Shown: positions 34,060 through 43,409 of the stretch, one piece after another
How positions within the stretch are numbered: the stretch's first letter is position 1
How the letters are laid out: each line of letters begins with the position of its first letter
Program-made: the position numbers and the translations under genes
DNA from: Methyloversatilis universalis
GTDB taxonomy: Bacteria; Pseudomonadota; Gammaproteobacteria; Methylococcales; Methylococcaceae
Reading direction: 5' to 3'
DNA length: 46,019 bases
NCBI GenBank assembly: GCA_020723665.1
Contig: DYIL01000025.1
Span: 1 to 46,019, forward strand
Notes under the pieces: model-generated
The model's input: the letters and a program-made list of their open reading frames with translations, nothing else
Told to the model about the DNA's origin: nothing
Databases searched by the model: none

Positions 34060-34950
34060 CTAATCCAAATAACGTTTGATCAAATCTGTATACGCGTCGA
34101 CCCGACGGTCGCGCAGGTACGGCCAGATTCGACGGACGTCCTCCGATCGGCGGCGGTTTATTTCAACCACGATAACCCGTTTTTCTTTCTCGTTGGCCCG
34201 ACAAAGAATCTCCCCTTGGGGACCGGCGACAAAACTGTTTCCCCAAAACAAGATGCCCTTACTTTGGCCACTGGGATCGGGCTCGTGTCCGATGCGATTG
34301 CACGAGATAACCGGTAGGCCGTTGGCAACGGCGTGTGATCGTTGAATGGTTACCCACGCGTCCAATTGTCTCTGCTGTTCCTCGGCATCATCGTCCGGAT
34401 TCCAGCCGATGGCCGTGGGATACAGCAACAGATCGGCGCCCGCCAGGGCCATTAACCGGGCGGCTTCCGGATACCACTGATCCCAGCATACCAGGACCCC
34501 TAGCTTTCCCAGAGATGTCGTTACGGGTTTGAACCCTAAATCCCCGGGCGTGAAATAAAACTTTTCGTAATACCCCGGATCATCGGGTATGTGCATTTTC
34601 CGGTACTTGCCGGCCAAGCTGCCGTCTTTCTCCAGTACGACGGCCGTATTGTGATAGAGTCCCGGGGCGCGTCGCTCGAACAGCGACCCTACAATAACTA
34701 CGCCAAGCTCCTTGGCGAGCGCGGCCAGAGTTTCGGTGGTGGGTCCCGGTATCGGTTCGGCGAGATCGAAGCGGCTGCAATCTTCGGTCTGGCAGAAATA
34801 AGGGCCGAGATGGAGTTCGGGCAGCAATACCAGATTCGCGCCTTGGGCCACGGCTTCTTTCGCACCTTCGATCGATACCCGCAAATTGACGTTTTTGTCC
34901 TCGGACCCGCAGGGCTGTTGCACCAAACCGATCTTGAATGTCTGCGTCAT
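34060..34950 (-). CDS. aguB: N-carbamoylputrescine amidase
   Basis: This is a 296-residue member of the carbon-nitrogen hydrolase (nitrilase) superfamily. It hydrolyses N-carbamoylputrescine to putrescine, CO2 and ammonia. The Glu-Lys-Cys triad is visible: E in LVLLPELHLGPYF, K in KYRKMHIPDD, and C in LGVLVCWDQWYPEAARL. The length and the PYFCQ and GNSFVAGPQGE segments match the AguB family closely. It starts one base after the stop of agmatine deiminase, so the pair forms a complete agmatine-to-putrescine route. Confidence 0.94.
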   Translation of the reverse strand: MTQTFKIGLVQQPCGSEDKNVNLRVSIEGAKEAVAQGANLVLLPELHLGPYFCQTEDCSRFDLAEPIPGPTTETLAALAKELGVVIVGSLFERRAPGLYHNTAVVLEKDGSLAGKYRKMHIPDDPGYYEKFYFTPGDLGFKPVTTSLGKLGVLVCWDQWYPEAARLMALAGADLLLYPTAIGWNPDDDAEEQQRQLDAWVTIQRSHAVANGLPVISCNRIGHEPDPSGQSKGILFWGNSFVAGPQGEILCRANEKEKRVIVVEINRRRSEDVRRIWPYLRDRRVDAYTDLIKRYLD

Positions 34951-34951
34951 A

Positions 34952-36001
34952 TCAGCTTACTCGAACTGTTTTCGGAAACTGCATGGTCATGCAGTGCAGG
35001 CTACCGTATTGTCGGATGAGCGATGTGCAGGGTATCCCTACGATTTCGCGGTCCGGAAAAGCGTCACTCAAACGCGCGATGGCTTCGGAGTCGGCCGGAT
35101 CGTCATATACCGGAACCAGAACGGCTCCGTTGATGATCAGAAAGTTCGCGTAAGTCGCCGGCAATCGATCGCCTTCTTCGCTGAAAATCGGTTTTGGGAT
35201 ATTTAAAGGTATCAAGCGATAAGGTTGACTCGAAAACGTGACAAAGGTTCGCAGTTGATCTTCCATCGCTTTGAATTCGTCATACAGCGGATCGTCGGGT
35301 TGGTTGCAGGCGGTGTAAGCGATCGTGTCGGGCGAACAGAAGCGGGCGAGCGTGTCGATATGGGCGTCCGTATCGTCGCCCTCGGCATGGCCGTGATCGA
35401 GCCAAAGGATACGCCTGGCGCCGAGCACGGTTTTCAGCCGATTCTCGATCTGTTCGCGTGTGAGTTCCGGGTTGCGGTTGGGATTGAGCAGACAGCGGCT
35501 GGTCGTCAGGATCGTGCCTTCACCGTCCGATTCCACACTTCCGCCTTCCAGCGTGAACTCGATCCTATCCATTGGAGTATCGCCCAGCAATCCGGTCGCA
35601 TGCAGGCGTTGCGCCAACTCGGCGTCGGCCTCGTGCGGATACTTTCCGCCCCATCCGTTGAAGCGAAAATCAACGAGCTTCGCGCCCTGTCGGGTTGCCA
35701 GCGTAAGCGGGGCGGTGTCTCTGACCCACACGTCATCGTAAGGCATTTGGACGAACCGCACCCGGTCGAGATCGGTACCGCGAGCTTCCAGTCGTTGAGA
35801 CACGTGCATTCGACGGGAATCATCCTGGCACAGAATAATCACGGTTTCGCGTCTAGCGATCTCGAGTGCGATCAGGTCGTAGGTTTTTTCGACCTCGCTT
35901 AACCAGCGCTTGAAATCGCCTTGAGAATAAGGCCAAGCGATCAAAACCGCCGATTGCTCCGCCCATTCGGGCGCCAAAACGGATAAAAGCGATGATGTCA
36001 C
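34952..36001 (-). CDS. aguA: Agmatine deiminase
   Basis: This is a protein of about 349 residues, a guanidino-group-modifying enzyme that converts agmatine to N-carbamoylputrescine and ammonia. Conserved blocks are APEWAEQSAVLIAWP, VWVRDTAPLTL, FNGWGGKY, EGGSVESDGEGTILTT, DHGHAEGDDTDAHID and the catalytic cysteine in GSLHCMTMQFP. The start is uncertain. The frame is open to an ATG at 36049, but the first ~16 residues from there are unlike the family and overlap a likely promoter (TACAAT). I prefer the GTG at 36001, a few residues before the conserved block. It is first in a two-gene operon with aguB. No regulator is adjacent. Confidence 0.93.
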   Translation of the reverse strand: MTSSLLSVLAPEWAEQSAVLIAWPYSQGDFKRWLSEVEKTYDLIALEIARRETVIILCQDDSRRMHVSQRLEARGTDLDRVRFVQMPYDDVWVRDTAPLTLATRQGAKLVDFRFNGWGGKYPHEADAELAQRLHATGLLGDTPMDRIEFTLEGGSVESDGEGTILTTSRCLLNPNRNPELTREQIENRLKTVLGARRILWLDHGHAEGDDTDAHIDTLARFCSPDTIAYTACNQPDDPLYDEFKAMEDQLRTFVTFSSQPYRLIPLNIPKPIFSEEGDRLPATYANFLIINGAVLVPVYDDPADSEAIARLSDAFPDREIVGIPCTSLIRQYGSLHCMTMQFPKTVRVS

Positions 36002-36256
36002 GGTCAGAATAACGGCTCCGGAAAAACCGGTTATTGTACCGTAAAACATCCGCAGTAGCGGAGGTGTTTGGTTTGGTATACGTTAGCGGAATGGGAGGCA
36101 CGCCCATATACATATTCTTCGAGCTTATCCCGGCAGTTCTTCCAACATTCTTCGACGAGTGCGGGGAATAGGCTCTCCGTACTATGCGGGTGGCCGTTCC
36201 GCTTGGCAGCCGATAATCATAATAATGTAGGCGAAAGGCCATTGGATTCCTCACAA

Positions 36257-36409
36257 GAGCACCTCGAAAAGCTGCGAGGTGCTCGTACGGGACAGGGATG
36301 CCCCGTCATTTTCAACCACGTAAGGGTTGAAAACGTAAGCCAAGCCCAAACCGCGTTTGCGCTTGGCGAAGAGAAAAACCGCCGGGAAGGCGGTTTTTCG
36401 GGGTCCCCA
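36257..36409 (+). promoter_or_regulatory. Five-hairpin leader element, copy 2 (upstream of copper ATPase gene)
   Basis: This is homologous to 12336-12487 in the same orientation to the downstream gene. The stems are I 36257-36284 (GAGCACCTCG/CGAGGTGCTC), a weak II around 36289-36304, III 36309-36333 (TTTTCAACC/GGTTGAAAA), IV 36339-36367 (GCCAAGCcCAAAC/GTTTGcGCTTGGC), and V 36373-36399 (GAAAAACCGCC/GGCGGTTTTTC). GGGGTCCCC follows at 36400-36408. Stem V with its T-run resembles an intrinsic terminator 37 bases before the start codon. The preceding 200 bases (36050-36256) hold the divergent aguA promoter and no gene. Confidence 0.6.
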
Positions 36410-36436
36410 TAAAAACTTCTTCACGTCGAGATCGTT

Positions 36437-38668
36437 ATGACATCGATTCTGGATCACGAACCGAAAACCATCCGACTTTCCGTTTCCGGCATGCGTTGCG
36501 CCGGATGCGTCGAGGCCGTCGAAACAGCGCTGCGCAGGGTGCCGAATGTGTTTTCGGCCGATGTCAATTTCGCCGATCATTCCGCTCTGGTGCGCGGGGA
36601 CGTGGAACCGGAGGTCCTGCGCAAGGCTGTGCAGGACGCGGGGTACGATGCGGCGGTGATGGAGGGATTGGAAGATCCGGCTGAGCAAGAGTCCTTAGAA
36701 GCCGCCCGTTACCACGCGCTGCTCAACAAGGCCGCGGTCGCCGGCGCGATCGGTACGTCCTTGATGCTGGTGGAGCACTTCGGATGGTTTCCCATGCTCG
36801 GAGAGCCGACCGCCCGCGGCGTGTGGCTGATCGTTTCCATGGTCACGTTGTGGGTTCTTTATTTTTCGGGCGGGCATTTTTTCAGAGGAGCGATAAAGAG
36901 CCTTAAGCATCGCCAGGCCAATATGGATACCCTGATCGCGCTCGGCACCGGTGCCGCCTGGTTCTACTCCACCATGGCCATCTTTTTTTCCGACAGCCTG
37001 CCGATGCTGGCGCGGCATGCGTATTTCGAAGCGGCAGCCATTATTCTCGCGTTCATCAACTTTGGGAGCGCCCTGGAGATGCGCGCCCGCGGCAAGACGT
37101 CATCCGCAATCCGACAGTTGATCGGTCTTCAGCCGCGAACGGCGCGCGTGTTGAGGGATGGTCAGGAGATCGATATTCCCATCGCGGAGGTTGGTCTGGA
37201 CGAAACCTTGCGGGTGAGGCCTGGCGAAAAAATCCCGGTGGACGGCGTGGTCATCGACGGTCATTCCAGCGTGGACGAATCCATGCTCACCGGCGAGCCC
37301 ATGCCGGTCGAAAAAGCCGCGGGAGACGAAGTCGTCGCCGGCACGCTCAACCAGTCGGGAACGCTGCTGTTCAAGGCAACCCGGATCGGCCGCGACACGG
37401 TGTTGGCGCAAATCATCGCCAGCGTTCGAAAGGCGCAGGCGAGCAAGCCGGAAATCGCCCGCCTCGTGGACCGCGTCGCGTCGGTGTTCGTGCCGGCGGT
37501 CGTGGCGGTTTCGCTGCTGACCTTCCTGGTCTGGTGGGTGGCCGGGCCGGCGCCGGCCCTAGGTTATGCCTTCGTCACGGCGATGACGGTGCTGGTCATC
37601 GCTTGTCCTTGTGCCTTGGGGCTGGCCACGCCGATGTCCATCATGGTCGCGGTCGGCAAGGCAGCGCAGAAGGGCATACTCATCCGTAACGGCGACGCGC
37701 TTCAAACGGCTGGGAAGCTGACTTGCATCGTGCTCGACAAAACCGGAACGGTAACGGAAGGCAAGCCGCGGCTGGTCAAAATCGAAAGCGGTTCGGACTG
37801 GACCGAGGACCGGGTATTGCAATGGGCGGCCAGCCTCGAAACCGGATCCGAGCATCCTCTGGCCGCGGCGATCCTGGCGGCGGCCGCCGAACAAAACAGC
37901 GCGCTTTTGCCGGTGACGGGATTCGCGGCGATCGCGGGTCATGGCGTTTCGGGGCTCATCGAAAACCGTGCCGTACTGCTGGGTAATTTGACTTTGATGG
38001 CCGAACAGGGCATCGATTGCGGACGCTTCGCCGAGCGCTTGACCGAGTTGGCGGGCGAGGGACAGACCCCGGTCCTATTGGCGGTCGACAGGTCCGTGGT
38101 CGGACTGCTTTCGGTGGCCGACCCGATCAAGGCGGATTCCAGACAGGCCGTAGCGAGATTGAAGTCCCTGGGCGTACGGGTGCTCATGTTGACCGGCGAC
38201 AACGAGGTCACGGCGAAAGCCATCGCCGCGGAGGCTGGCATCGAAGAGGTACGCGCGCAGGTCCTTCCCCAGGATAAGGCTGCCGTCGTGAAAGCCTTGC
38301 AGGATGCCGGAGAAATCGTCGGCATGGTGGGCGACGGCGTCAACGATGCGCCGGCCTTGGCCCAATCCAATGTAGGGCTGGCGATCGGCACCGGCACCGA
38401 CATCGCCATAGAAAGCGGCGATGTGGTGATCATGGGCGGCTCGCTCATGAAAGTGGCGGAAACCATGGAACTGTCGCGGGCCACGGTGCGTAACATCAAG
38501 CAGAATCTGTTCGGTGCCTTTATCTACAATGTCCTGGCGATTCCGATTGCCGCCGGTTTTCTATATCCCGTCTTCGGAATTCTGCTCAATCCCATGATTG
38601 CTGGCGCGGCCATGGCGATGTCCTCGGTGACGGTGGTGAGCAATGCCAACCGCTTGCGATATTTTTGA
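36437..38668 (+). CDS. copA: Cu(I)-exporting P-type ATPase
   Basis: This is a 743-residue P1B-1 ATPase that pumps Cu(I) (or Ag(I)) out of the cytoplasm. One N-terminal heavy-metal-associated domain carries the metal site GMRCAGC (C21, C24). The membrane CPC motif is at 390-392 (IACPCALG), the phosphorylation site DKTGT at D434, then SEHPLAAAI (the HP site) and [10 protein letters not shown]. The last membrane helix has the [14 protein letters not shown] signature expected for copper. Many homologues have two N-terminal metal domains; this one has one. No CueR-type palindrome was seen; instead the repeated five-hairpin element lies directly upstream. No copper chaperone gene is adjacent. Confidence 0.93.
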   Translation: MTSILDHEPKTIRLSVSGMRCAGCVEAVETALRRVPNVFSADVNFADHSALVRGDVEPEVLRKAVQDAGYDAAVMEGLEDPAEQESLEAARYHALLNKAAVAGAIGTSLMLVEHFGWFPMLGEPTARGVWLIVSMVTLWVLYFSGGHFFRGAIKSLKHRQANMDTLIALGTGAAWFYSTMAIFFSDSLPMLARHAYFEAAAIILAFINFGSALEMRARGKTSSAIRQLIGLQPRTARVLRDGQEIDIPIAEVGLDETLRVRPGEKIPVDGVVIDGHSSVDESMLTGEPMPVEKAAGDEVVAGTLNQSGTLLFKATRIGRDTVLAQIIASVRKAQASKPEIARLVDRVASVFVPAVVAVSLLTFLVWWVAGPAPALGYAFVTAMTVLVIACPCALGLATPMSIMVAVGKAAQKGILIRNGDALQTAGKLTCIVLDKTGTVTEGKPRLVKIESGSDWTEDRVLQWAASLETGSEHPLAAAILAAAAEQNSALLPVTGFAAIAGHGVSGLIENRAVLLGNLTLMAEQGIDCGRFAERLTELAGEGQTPVLLAVDRSVVGLLSVADPIKADSRQAVARLKSLGVRVLMLTGDNEVTAKAIAAEAGIEEVRAQVLPQDKAAVVKALQDAGEIVGMVGDGVNDAPALAQSNVGLAIGTGTDIAIESGDVVIMGGSLMKVAETMELSRATVRNIKQNLFGAFIYNVLAIPIAAGFLYPVFGILLNPMIAGAAMAMSSVTVVSNANRLRYF

Positions 38669-38744
38669 GATATCGACCGGTGATTACAGACCGAAAGGGT
38701 TGAACAGCAGTTCCTGCGACGGTGGTCGATGCGGCGGACCATCG

Positions 38745-39578
38745 CTACCGACTACCCACCTTTCGGGGCTCGTCGAACAAGCCGGTTTGTTCTATGTTGT
38801 GTGCTTGCCACTGATAGCGGCGCGGTTTGGAAAAGCTTCGTAATTTTTGTTCGGATATGGCGCGTTTCAGCCAAGCATTGAGCTGAGTTTTGTTGATATC
38901 GAGTTCTCTTGCCAGTTCGTCCGCCGTTTTTGGTTCTTGCTGAGCGATGTTTTTCAGCTTAATCAAGAAAAACTGATAAAAATTCGGTTTCAGCGGAGAT
39001 TTCCTCGAGAGCGGATGTGGCGGTACGGTTCTCAGCGGGACTAGATCCTTCGTTGGTTTGCCCCATCGTTTGACCGGTCCCAGGCGGTTTGTTATGAGCG
39101 ATTTTTTTGTCGGTGGGCTCTTTCGCAAACTTGTCGGGCGAATCGTCATAAAGCGACGTATCAAGGGGTTTTCGGGGCCGTCAAACCATTCACTCAGGCT
39201 CAGTTTATCGAGCGCGGTCTTTATCCAACGTCCCCCTTCTCGCACAATTTGTGCGTTGCCGGCATCCGGATTGTCAGTTTCCTTCACCCAAAGTGGGACC
39301 CAAGCTTTCTTCAGGTTTTCATGAGCCCCGCTCCACGTGCCGCCCTTGTTGCCGGAATGTACCACCGCTGCTGCATCGGCAAGGCAATAAATATACTTGT
39401 TTCTCGCCATGGCGTTGCCTGCGCTGAATCCTGCTTCTGGGTCTGTCCGTTGTACCACTAAGAGTTTCTTGCGGTAATTGACCAAAGCGTCGATCGCTTC
39501 CCATTGGCCGGCGCGGAATTTTGCATCGGGTATGTTGAGAGCGAGTCTTAGTAGGGATTCGGCTTGGTTTTTGTTCAT
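38745..39578 (-). CDS. Chimeric gene: RecQ-like helicase N-terminus joined to DprA-like C-terminal half
   Basis: This is a 277-residue open frame made of two unrelated parts. Residues 1-45 (ending FRAGQWEAIDALVNYRKK then LLVVQRT) match the start of a RecQ/DEAD-type helicase up to the base before Walker A, which would normally follow as G-x-G-K-S. From about residue 46 (DPEAGFSAGNAMARNKYIY, then KGGTWSGAHENLKK) the sequence is the second half of a DprA/Smf-like Rossmann fold, then a basic linker and a C-terminal winged-helix-like segment (TADELARELDINKTQLNAWL). The helicase motor and the front of DprA are missing. I infer an in-frame deletion in a two-gene helicase-dprA cassette. The product could be a remnant or a functional fusion; I cannot tell. 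Confidence 0.6.
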   Translation of the reverse strand: MNKNQAESLLRLALNIPDAKFRAGQWEAIDALVNYRKKLLVVQRTDPEAGFSAGNAMARNKYIYCLADAAAVVHSGNKGGTWSGAHENLKKAWVPLWVKETDNPDAGNAQIVREGGRWIKTALDKLSLSEWFDGPENPLIRRFMTIRPTSLRKSPPTKKSLITNRLGPVKRWGKPTKDLVPLRTVPPHPLSRKSPLKPNFYQFFLIKLKNIAQQEPKTADELARELDINKTQLNAWLKRAISEQKLRSFSKPRRYQWQAHNIEQTGLFDEPRKVGSR

Positions 39579-39655
39579 TTTTCGTCCTTCTGAAATGATA
39601 AGATTTGCAGTTTCCCAAGAAATTATTAACCCATGAAGGGAGGTTGTTCGAAAAC

Positions 39656-40402
39656 ATGGCAGGTCATAGCAAGTGGGCCAACATCCAACATCGCAAGGGC
39701 GCTCAAGACGCCAAGCGGGGCAAGCTGTTCACCAAGCTGATTCGGGAGATCACCGTGTCGGCCCGGAACGGAGGCGGCGATCCCGCGAATAACCCGCGCC
39801 TCAGGGCGGCGATGGACAAGGCCCTCTCCGCTAACATGTCCAAGGACACGATCGAACGGGCCATCAAGAAAGGTGGCGGTACCGCCGAAGGCGACAATTA
39901 CGAAGAAGTGCGCTACGAGGGCTACGGCCCCGGCGGCATTGCGGTAATGGTGGATTGTCTGACGGACAACCGCAATCGCACGGTTTCGGAAGTGCGCCAT
40001 GCCTTCGCCAAGGCGGGCGGCAACTTGGGCACCGACGGTTCCGTGGCCTATTTGTTCTCGAAGACCGGCATCATCAGCTATCCGGCGGGCGTCGACGAGG
40101 ACCGGGTGATGGAGGCCGCACTCGAAGCCGGAGCGGACGATATCGTCAGCAACGAAGACGGTTCGATCGATGTGCTGGTTGCTCCGGAAAAGTTCGAAGC
40201 CGTGCGCGACGCTCTGGTGAACGCCGGGCTCCTGCCCGAGAGTGCCGAGGTGACCATGCGCGCCAGCACGAGCGTGGCCTTGGACAAGGACGACGCGGAG
40301 AAGATGATCCGCCTTCTGGAGCGGCTGGAAGATTTGGACGACGTGCAAAATGTTTATTCCAATGCCGATATCAGCGAGGAGATCCTCGCCCAGATCGGCT
40401 AA
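39656..40402 (+). CDS. yebC: YebC/PmpR-family protein
   Basis: This is a 248-residue cytoplasmic protein of the YebC/TACO1 family. It has been described as a DNA-binding regulator and, more recently, as a translation factor easing ribosome stalling at proline stretches. The N-terminus [20 protein letters not shown] is diagnostic and fixes the start at 39656; a longer frame from 39605 is not supported. GGGAGG lies about 13 bases upstream. It is ten bases from ruvC, in the usual yebC-ruvC-ruvA-ruvB order. Confidence 0.97.
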   Translation: MAGHSKWANIQHRKGAQDAKRGKLFTKLIREITVSARNGGGDPANNPRLRAAMDKALSANMSKDTIERAIKKGGGTAEGDNYEEVRYEGYGPGGIAVMVDCLTDNRNRTVSEVRHAFAKAGGNLGTDGSVAYLFSKTGIISYPAGVDEDRVMEAALEAGADDIVSNEDGSIDVLVAPEKFEAVRDALVNAGLLPESAEVTMRASTSVALDKDDAEKMIRLLERLEDLDDVQNVYSNADISEEILAQIG

Positions 40403-40411
40403 AGAGGCGAT

Positions 40412-40918
40412 GTGACGGTCGTTTTGGGATTGGATCCGGGGTCGCGCCGTACCGGCTACGGCGTCGTTCGCGATAGCGACAAAGGACCCGTCTTGATTGC
40501 CTGTGGGTGTATTCGCACGGAAACGGATCATTTTCCCGAACGCCTCAAGCAAATCTATGACGGTGTCTATAAAATCGCGCTCGAATTCCGGCCCGACGAG
40601 CTGGCCATCGAGCAGGTGTTCATGCACAAGAATGCCGATTCCGCTCTGAAGCTGGGGCAGGCCAGGGGCGCCGCCATCTGCGGCGGTCTGGCCGCGGGTT
40701 TGCCGGTTCACGAGTATGCCGCGCGGCAGGTGAAGCAGGCCCTGGTCGGAAAAGGCAGTGCGGACAAGCTGCAAGTTCAGCATATGGTGCGTTTCCTGCT
40801 CAAATTTTCTTCGCCGCTGCAATTGGACGCCAGCGATGCTTTGGGCGTGGCCTTGTGCCACATCCACCACCGGCAGACCTTGCGGCGTCTGCAACTGGCC
40901 GGAGTGATCGGGCGATGA
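40412..40918 (+). CDS. ruvC: Holliday junction resolvase RuvC
   Basis: This is a 168-residue endonuclease that cuts Holliday junctions symmetrically, working with RuvAB. The catalytic acids are D8 (GLDPGSRRTG), E67 (AIEQVF), D139 and D142 (LDASDALGVAL). The start codon is GTG at 40412, with AAAGAGG upstream. The TGA stop overlaps the ruvA ATG (ATGA), indicating translational coupling. Length is usual for the family. Confidence 0.97.
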   Translation: MTVVLGLDPGSRRTGYGVVRDSDKGPVLIACGCIRTETDHFPERLKQIYDGVYKIALEFRPDELAIEQVFMHKNADSALKLGQARGAAICGGLAAGLPVHEYAARQVKQALVGKGSADKLQVQHMVRFLLKFSSPLQLDASDALGVALCHIHHRQTLRRLQLAGVIGR

Positions 40919-41511
40919 TCGGGTTTCTGCGCGGTGTGGTGGTCGCCAAAAAGCCGCCTTCTCTTTTGTTGGACGTGCGCGGCGTCGGGTACGAGATCGA
41001 TGCGCCGATGTCGACCTTCTATAAGCTGCCGGAGATCGGCGAAGAGGTGACGCTGTACACCCATCTGGCGATCCGCGAGGACGCCCACAACCTGTTCGGT
41101 TTCATGTCCGAAGCGGAGCGCGCCCTGTTCCGCAGCCTGATCCGGGTCAGCGGCGTCGGGGCGAAACTGGCTCTCGCGATTCTGTCGGGCTTGAGCGCCG
41201 AAGAGTTCCACCGTTGCGTGGAAGCTCAGGACGCCGCCCGGCTGGTGCGCCTGCCCGGGGTTGGCAAGAAAACCGCGGAACGCTTGATCATCGAAATGCG
41301 GGACCGCTTGCCCGAGCTGCCCACGGTTCGTCTGCCCGGCGCGGGAACTCTGCCGGCACCGGAGGCGAGTCCGGTGGACGACGCGGTCAGTGCGTTGATC
41401 GCCCTTGGGTTCAAGCCGCAGGATGCCCACAGTCTGGTGCGCAAGGTTCAGGTCGACGGCAAGAGCAGCGAGGAGATCATTCGGTCGGCCTTGCAGTCTG
41501 CGGCGAAGTAA
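40915..41511 (+). CDS. ruvA: Holliday junction DNA helicase subunit RuvA
   Basis: This is a 198-residue tetrameric junction-binding protein. Domain I (1-65) is an OB fold (MIGFLRG to YTHLAIREDAHNLFGF). Domain II (about 70-140) has two helix-hairpin-helix motifs (VSGVGAKLALAIL and LPGVGKKTAERLI), and the C-terminal domain III (about 150-198) contacts RuvB. The start overlaps the ruvC stop by four bases. The next gene is not ruvB but a Uma2-type gene 39 bases downstream, so the ruvAB pair is interrupted. Confidence 0.97.
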   Translation: MIGFLRGVVVAKKPPSLLLDVRGVGYEIDAPMSTFYKLPEIGEEVTLYTHLAIREDAHNLFGFMSEAERALFRSLIRVSGVGAKLALAILSGLSAEEFHRCVEAQDAARLVRLPGVGKKTAERLIIEMRDRLPELPTVRLPGAGTLPAPEASPVDDAVSALIALGFKPQDAHSLVRKVQVDGKSSEEIIRSALQSAAK

Positions 41512-41550
41512 AAACCGGCTGAACTTTGATACGATAGAATCCGAGCACCC

Positions 41551-42111
41551 ATGGCGAATCCAGCGATTAGACCCGCGACCTACGAAGACATTCTCGCCCT
41601 TCCGCCCAATCTGGTGGGGGAAATCGTTGACGGGCGCCTGATCACCCATCCCCGTCCGGCGCCTCGCCATGCGCGGGCGTCGTCGAATCTCGGGATACGG
41701 ATCGGCGGTCCTTTCGATCTGGGTGATGGCGGCCCTGGCGGTTGGTGGATCCTGGACGAGCCGGAACTCCATCTCGATGGTCACGTCCTGGTGCCGGATC
41801 TGGCTGGATGGCGGCGGGAGCGGATGCCTCGCCTGCCGGATACCGCCTGGTTCGAATGCGTACCGGATTGGATTTGCGAAGTGCTCTCGTCGTCTACCGC
41901 CCGCGATGACCGCGCCGAAAAGCTGCCGCTCTACGGTTCCTTGGGTGTCGCCTATGCCTGGTTGATCGACCCCGACACGCGGGTTCTCGAGGCGTACGAA
42001 AATCAGCAGGGGCGCTGGTTGCTAGCGCAGACCCATGCCGGCGACAGCAGGGTTTCCGTCCCGCCTTTCGAAGCCGTCGAATGGGCGTTGGGGGAACTGT
42101 GGGCGGAGTGA
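41551..42111 (+). CDS. Uma2-family (DUF820) putative endonuclease
   Basis: This is a 186-residue protein of the Uma2/DUF820 family, which has a PD-(D/E)xK nuclease-like fold. Family signs are YEDILALPPNLVGEIVDGRL at the N-terminus, the acidic position in VPDLAGWRRERMP, the strand PDWICEVLSSSTARDDRAEK, which carries the E-x-L...D-R-x-x-K pattern, and LPLYGSLGVAYAWLIDP. Family members are widespread, often multicopy, and of unproven cellular role. It sits between ruvA and ruvB in the same direction, with 39 bases before and 31 bases after, and so is probably co-transcribed. It was likely inserted into an ancestral ruvCAB operon. Confidence 0.88.
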   Translation: MANPAIRPATYEDILALPPNLVGEIVDGRLITHPRPAPRHARASSNLGIRIGGPFDLGDGGPGGWWILDEPELHLDGHVLVPDLAGWRRERMPRLPDTAWFECVPDWICEVLSSSTARDDRAEKLPLYGSLGVAYAWLIDPDTRVLEAYENQQGRWLLAQTHAGDSRVSVPPFEAVEWALGELWAE

Positions 42112-42142
42112 TCGCCGCTCAAAATAGACCTTATTTATAACT

Positions 42143-43171
42143 ATGCCTACCCACCGTCTCATCAATCCAGCCGGCTCTCCCGACGAAGACGCGCTCGACC
42201 GCGCCATCCGTCCGCGCCGTCTGGATGACTACATCGGCCAGGCGGCCATGCGCGAGCAGATGGCGATCTTCATTCAAGCGGCCCTGGCGCGGCGCGAGGC
42301 TTTGGATCACGTTCTGATTTTCGGTCCGCCGGGACTCGGCAAAACCACCCTCGCCAACATCATCGCCAACGAGATGGGCGTCAGCCTGCGCCAGACTTCC
42401 GGCCCGGTTCTGGAAAAGGCGGGGGATTTGGCGGCATTGCTGACCAATCTGGAGCCGCGCGACGTTCTTTTCATCGACGAAATCCATCGCTTGAGCCCGA
42501 TGGTGGAGGAAGTTCTCTACCCGGCGATGGAGGATTACCAGATCGACATCATGATCGGCGAAGGTCCGGCGGCGCGTTCGATCAAGCTGGATATCCCGCC
42601 GTTCACCCTGGTGGGCGCGACCACGCGGGCCGGACTTTTGACGTCACCCTTGCGCGACCGATTCGGCATCGTCCATCGCCTGGAGTTCTATACGCCCGAG
42701 GAATTGACCCGGATCGTCACCCGTTCGGCCAAGATTCTCGGGGTCGACATGAGCCCCGAAGGCGCTCGCGAAATCGCGCGCCGCTCGCGCGGAACGCCGC
42801 GTATCGCCAACCGGCTGTTGCGGCGGGTCAGGGATTTCGCCGAGGTCATGGCGGACGGGCGAGTGACCGCCGAGGTGGCCGGCCAGGCGCTGGAAATGCT
42901 GAACGTCGACCAAAACGGCTTCGATCAGCTCGACCGCAAGCTGCTCCGCACCATGATCGAGAAGTTCGAAGGCGGTCCGGTAGGGCTGGACAACATAGCC
43001 GCCGCGATCAGCGAAGAGCGCGGCACCATAGAGGACGTTCTGGAGCCTTACCTGATCCAGCAAGGCTTCATCATGCGCACACCGAGGGGGAGAGTTGCGA
43101 CGCGCACGGCTTATCTTCATTTCGGCTTGGAACCGCCGAAGGCGATGCAGGTGAACGAAGAGCTGTTTTGA
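42143..43171 (+). CDS. ruvB: Holliday junction branch migration ATPase RuvB
   Basis: This is a 342-residue AAA+ motor that drives branch migration with RuvA. Walker [10 protein letters not shown] is at 61-69, Walker B/DEIH at 112-115, the sensor and arginine finger in [18 protein letters not shown], and the C-terminal winged helix has TPRGR. The MPTHRLINP start is typical. No clear Shine-Dalgarno sequence precedes the ATG (upstream is TTATTTATAACT), perhaps because an intervening Uma2 gene displaced the original leader. Confidence 0.97.
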   Translation: MPTHRLINPAGSPDEDALDRAIRPRRLDDYIGQAAMREQMAIFIQAALARREALDHVLIFGPPGLGKTTLANIIANEMGVSLRQTSGPVLEKAGDLAALLTNLEPRDVLFIDEIHRLSPMVEEVLYPAMEDYQIDIMIGEGPAARSIKLDIPPFTLVGATTRAGLLTSPLRDRFGIVHRLEFYTPEELTRIVTRSAKILGVDMSPEGAREIARRSRGTPRIANRLLRRVRDFAEVMADGRVTAEVAGQALEMLNVDQNGFDQLDRKLLRTMIEKFEGGPVGLDNIAAAISEERGTIEDVLEPYLIQQGFIMRTPRGRVATRTAYLHFGLEPPKAMQVNEELF

Positions 43172-43173
43172 CC

Positions 43174-43409
43174 GTGTATCGGTTTACCGATTATTTCGAG
43201 CATAAGGTCTTGATAAAACGACCTTACCTCAAAAAGAGTGGTGTATTAGAGTGCTGGAAAATCCATTGAGAAACGAATTGCAAGAGCAGAACCGCTATCG
43301 ATTCTGGGGGGTAATCGACGAACTCGATGGAAGAATTCTTCGAGTAGTGACTTTAGATGACAAGCAAACGATACATAATGCTTTTCCAGACCGAGGATTC
43401 AAACCATGA
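43174..43409 (+). pseudogene. Small gene broken by a one-base deletion (DUF4258-like)
   Basis: From GTG 43174 the frame reads VYRFTDYFEHKVLIKRPYLKK up to the A-run at 43231-43235. It is then out of frame. One base off, the reading continues as EWCIRVLENPLRNELQEQNR and GVIDELDGRILRVVTLDDKQ, ending TIHNAFPDRGFKP with TGA at 43407-43409. Adding one A to the five-A run rejoins both parts into a protein of about 77 residues that looks like a small family often found beside DUF2283 genes. A GTG at 43251 could start the second part alone (52 codons). Its TGA overlaps the ATG of the DUF2283 gene. Alternatives: sequencing error in the A-run, or slippage. Confidence 0.55.

Noticed and set aside
39626..40894. 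Minus-strand open frame (422 codons) across yebC and ruvC
   Set aside because: It is antisense to two highly conserved genes, with no domain signal.
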